This document shows positions 44,481-44,846 of a DNA stretch of 44,846 nucleotides, in pieces. Source of the DNA: Lachnospiraceae bacterium (GTDB taxonomy: Bacteria; Bacillota; Clostridia; Lachnospirales; Lachnospiraceae); NCBI GenBank assembly GCA_017474455.1, contig JAFVHP010000006.1:1-44846 (forward strand), in the 5' to 3' direction. The translations under genes were made by a program, and so were the position numbers. A model generated the notes under the pieces. That model was not told the DNA's origin. It was given only the letters and a program-made list of their open reading frames with translations, and did not search any database. Numbering within the stretch: the stretch's first letter is position 1; the number at the start of each line of letters is the position of its first letter.

Positions 44481-44846
44481 TTATGCTCTCGCGTTTTCAT
44501 TCAGGATCCGCATGAACTCTTCACCGGTAATGGTTTCATGTTCATACAGATACGAAGCTAGTTCATCCAACTTACCGCGATTGTCCTTTAGAATGGTCAG
44601 TGCTCTTTCGTGCTGCTTCCGTACCAATTCGACAACCTGTGCATCAATTTTGCTTTGCGTTTCAGCGGAGCAGGCCAGGGACGTATCACCACCAAGATAC
44701 TGATTCGTAACCGTCTCCATGGCGACCATGTCAAAGTCCTCGCTCATTCCGTAGCGGGTGATCATGGCGCGGGCAAGCTTCGTAGCCTGCTCGATGTCGT
44801 TAGCGGCACCCGTGGTAATGGAACCGAACACCAATTCTTCTGCAGC
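44481..44846 (-). CDS. ftsH: ATP-dependent zinc metalloprotease FtsH, C-terminal part (partial)
   Basis: The last 122 codons of ftsH, running off the right edge. AAEELVFGSITTGAANDIEQATKLA and MVTRYG-like MITRYGMS are the hallmark of the protease domain after the HEAGH zinc site, which lies outside the window. The tail includes the helix QHERALTILKDNRGKLDELA and ITGEEF. FtsH degrades membrane and regulatory proteins. The AAA domain and zinc site cannot be checked here. Confidence 0.95.
   Translation of the reverse strand, partial: AAEELVFGSITTGAANDIEQATKLARAMITRYGMSEDFDMVAMETVTNQYLGGDTSLACSAETQSKIDAQVVELVRKQHERALTILKDNRGKLDELASYLYEHETITGEEFMRILNENARA

Overview
The window reads as chromosomal DNA of an anaerobic, fermentative Firmicute of the class Clostridia, probably Lachnospiraceae-like. 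The signs are strong AGGAGG-type ribosome binding sites, butyrate kinase, an [FeFe]-hydrogenase-like protein beside a SpoIIE-type phosphatase, tryptophanase, lipobox lipoproteins, plant-polysaccharide hydrolases and no respiratory chain genes. No rRNA, tRNA, CRISPR array, insertion sequence or phage gene was recognised. Family names rest on motifs read by eye, not on searches.

Layout. 1-0.55 kb: the tail of an unidentified gene, a terminator and the C-terminal stump of a TetR regulator. 0.58-7.4 kb: a DUF3784 membrane protein, an M13 lipoprotein peptidase, a LysR regulator divergent from a long tryptophanase, and a GPH-family sugar symporter. 7.6-15 kb: a tightly packed cluster with butyrate kinase, an FAD/NAD(P)H oxidoreductase, a cytoplasmic bis-MGD molybdenum/tungsten enzyme, a 16-cysteine ferredoxin, an ECF-S-like membrane protein, a membrane-anchored molybdopterin-domain-like protein and a kinase-like/MobA fusion. 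A UvrA paralogue without the UvrB-binding domain follows with a 4-base overlap. This cluster is the best candidate for an undescribed metabolic system: a soluble NAD(P)H-driven reductase or dehydrogenase that carries its own cofactor-finishing enzyme.

17.5-24.3 kb: mixed accessory genes (AEC transporter, initiating sugar transferase, GNAT, DUF3795, small unknowns) ending in a macro + unknown + NADAR fusion for ADP-ribose chemistry. 24.3-29.1 kb: an SDF-type transporter fused to an anti-sigma-like ATPase domain, divergent from a three-gene operon of a [2Fe-2S] protein, a PAS-containing HydS-like hydrogenase and a SpoIIE-type PP2C phosphatase, with a good sigma-A promoter. This looks like a redox or H2 sensing module.

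29.2-40.5 kb: carbohydrate-related genes (Gfo/Idh/MocA dehydrogenase, AraC regulator, UPF0303, an orphan solute-binding lipoprotein, aldo/keto reductase, a GH51 arabinofuranosidase broken by a one-base frameshift, a hexapeptide acetyltransferase, the stump of an AraC regulator and a DUF4038/GH140-like glycosidase). 40.6-44.5 kb: DegV, then a MarR regulator next to a 34-bp perfect palindrome overlapping the start region of a strong promoter. That promoter drives an Old-Yellow-Enzyme/NAD(P)H flavoprotein and a 2[4Fe-4S] ferredoxin. The window ends inside ftsH on the minus strand.
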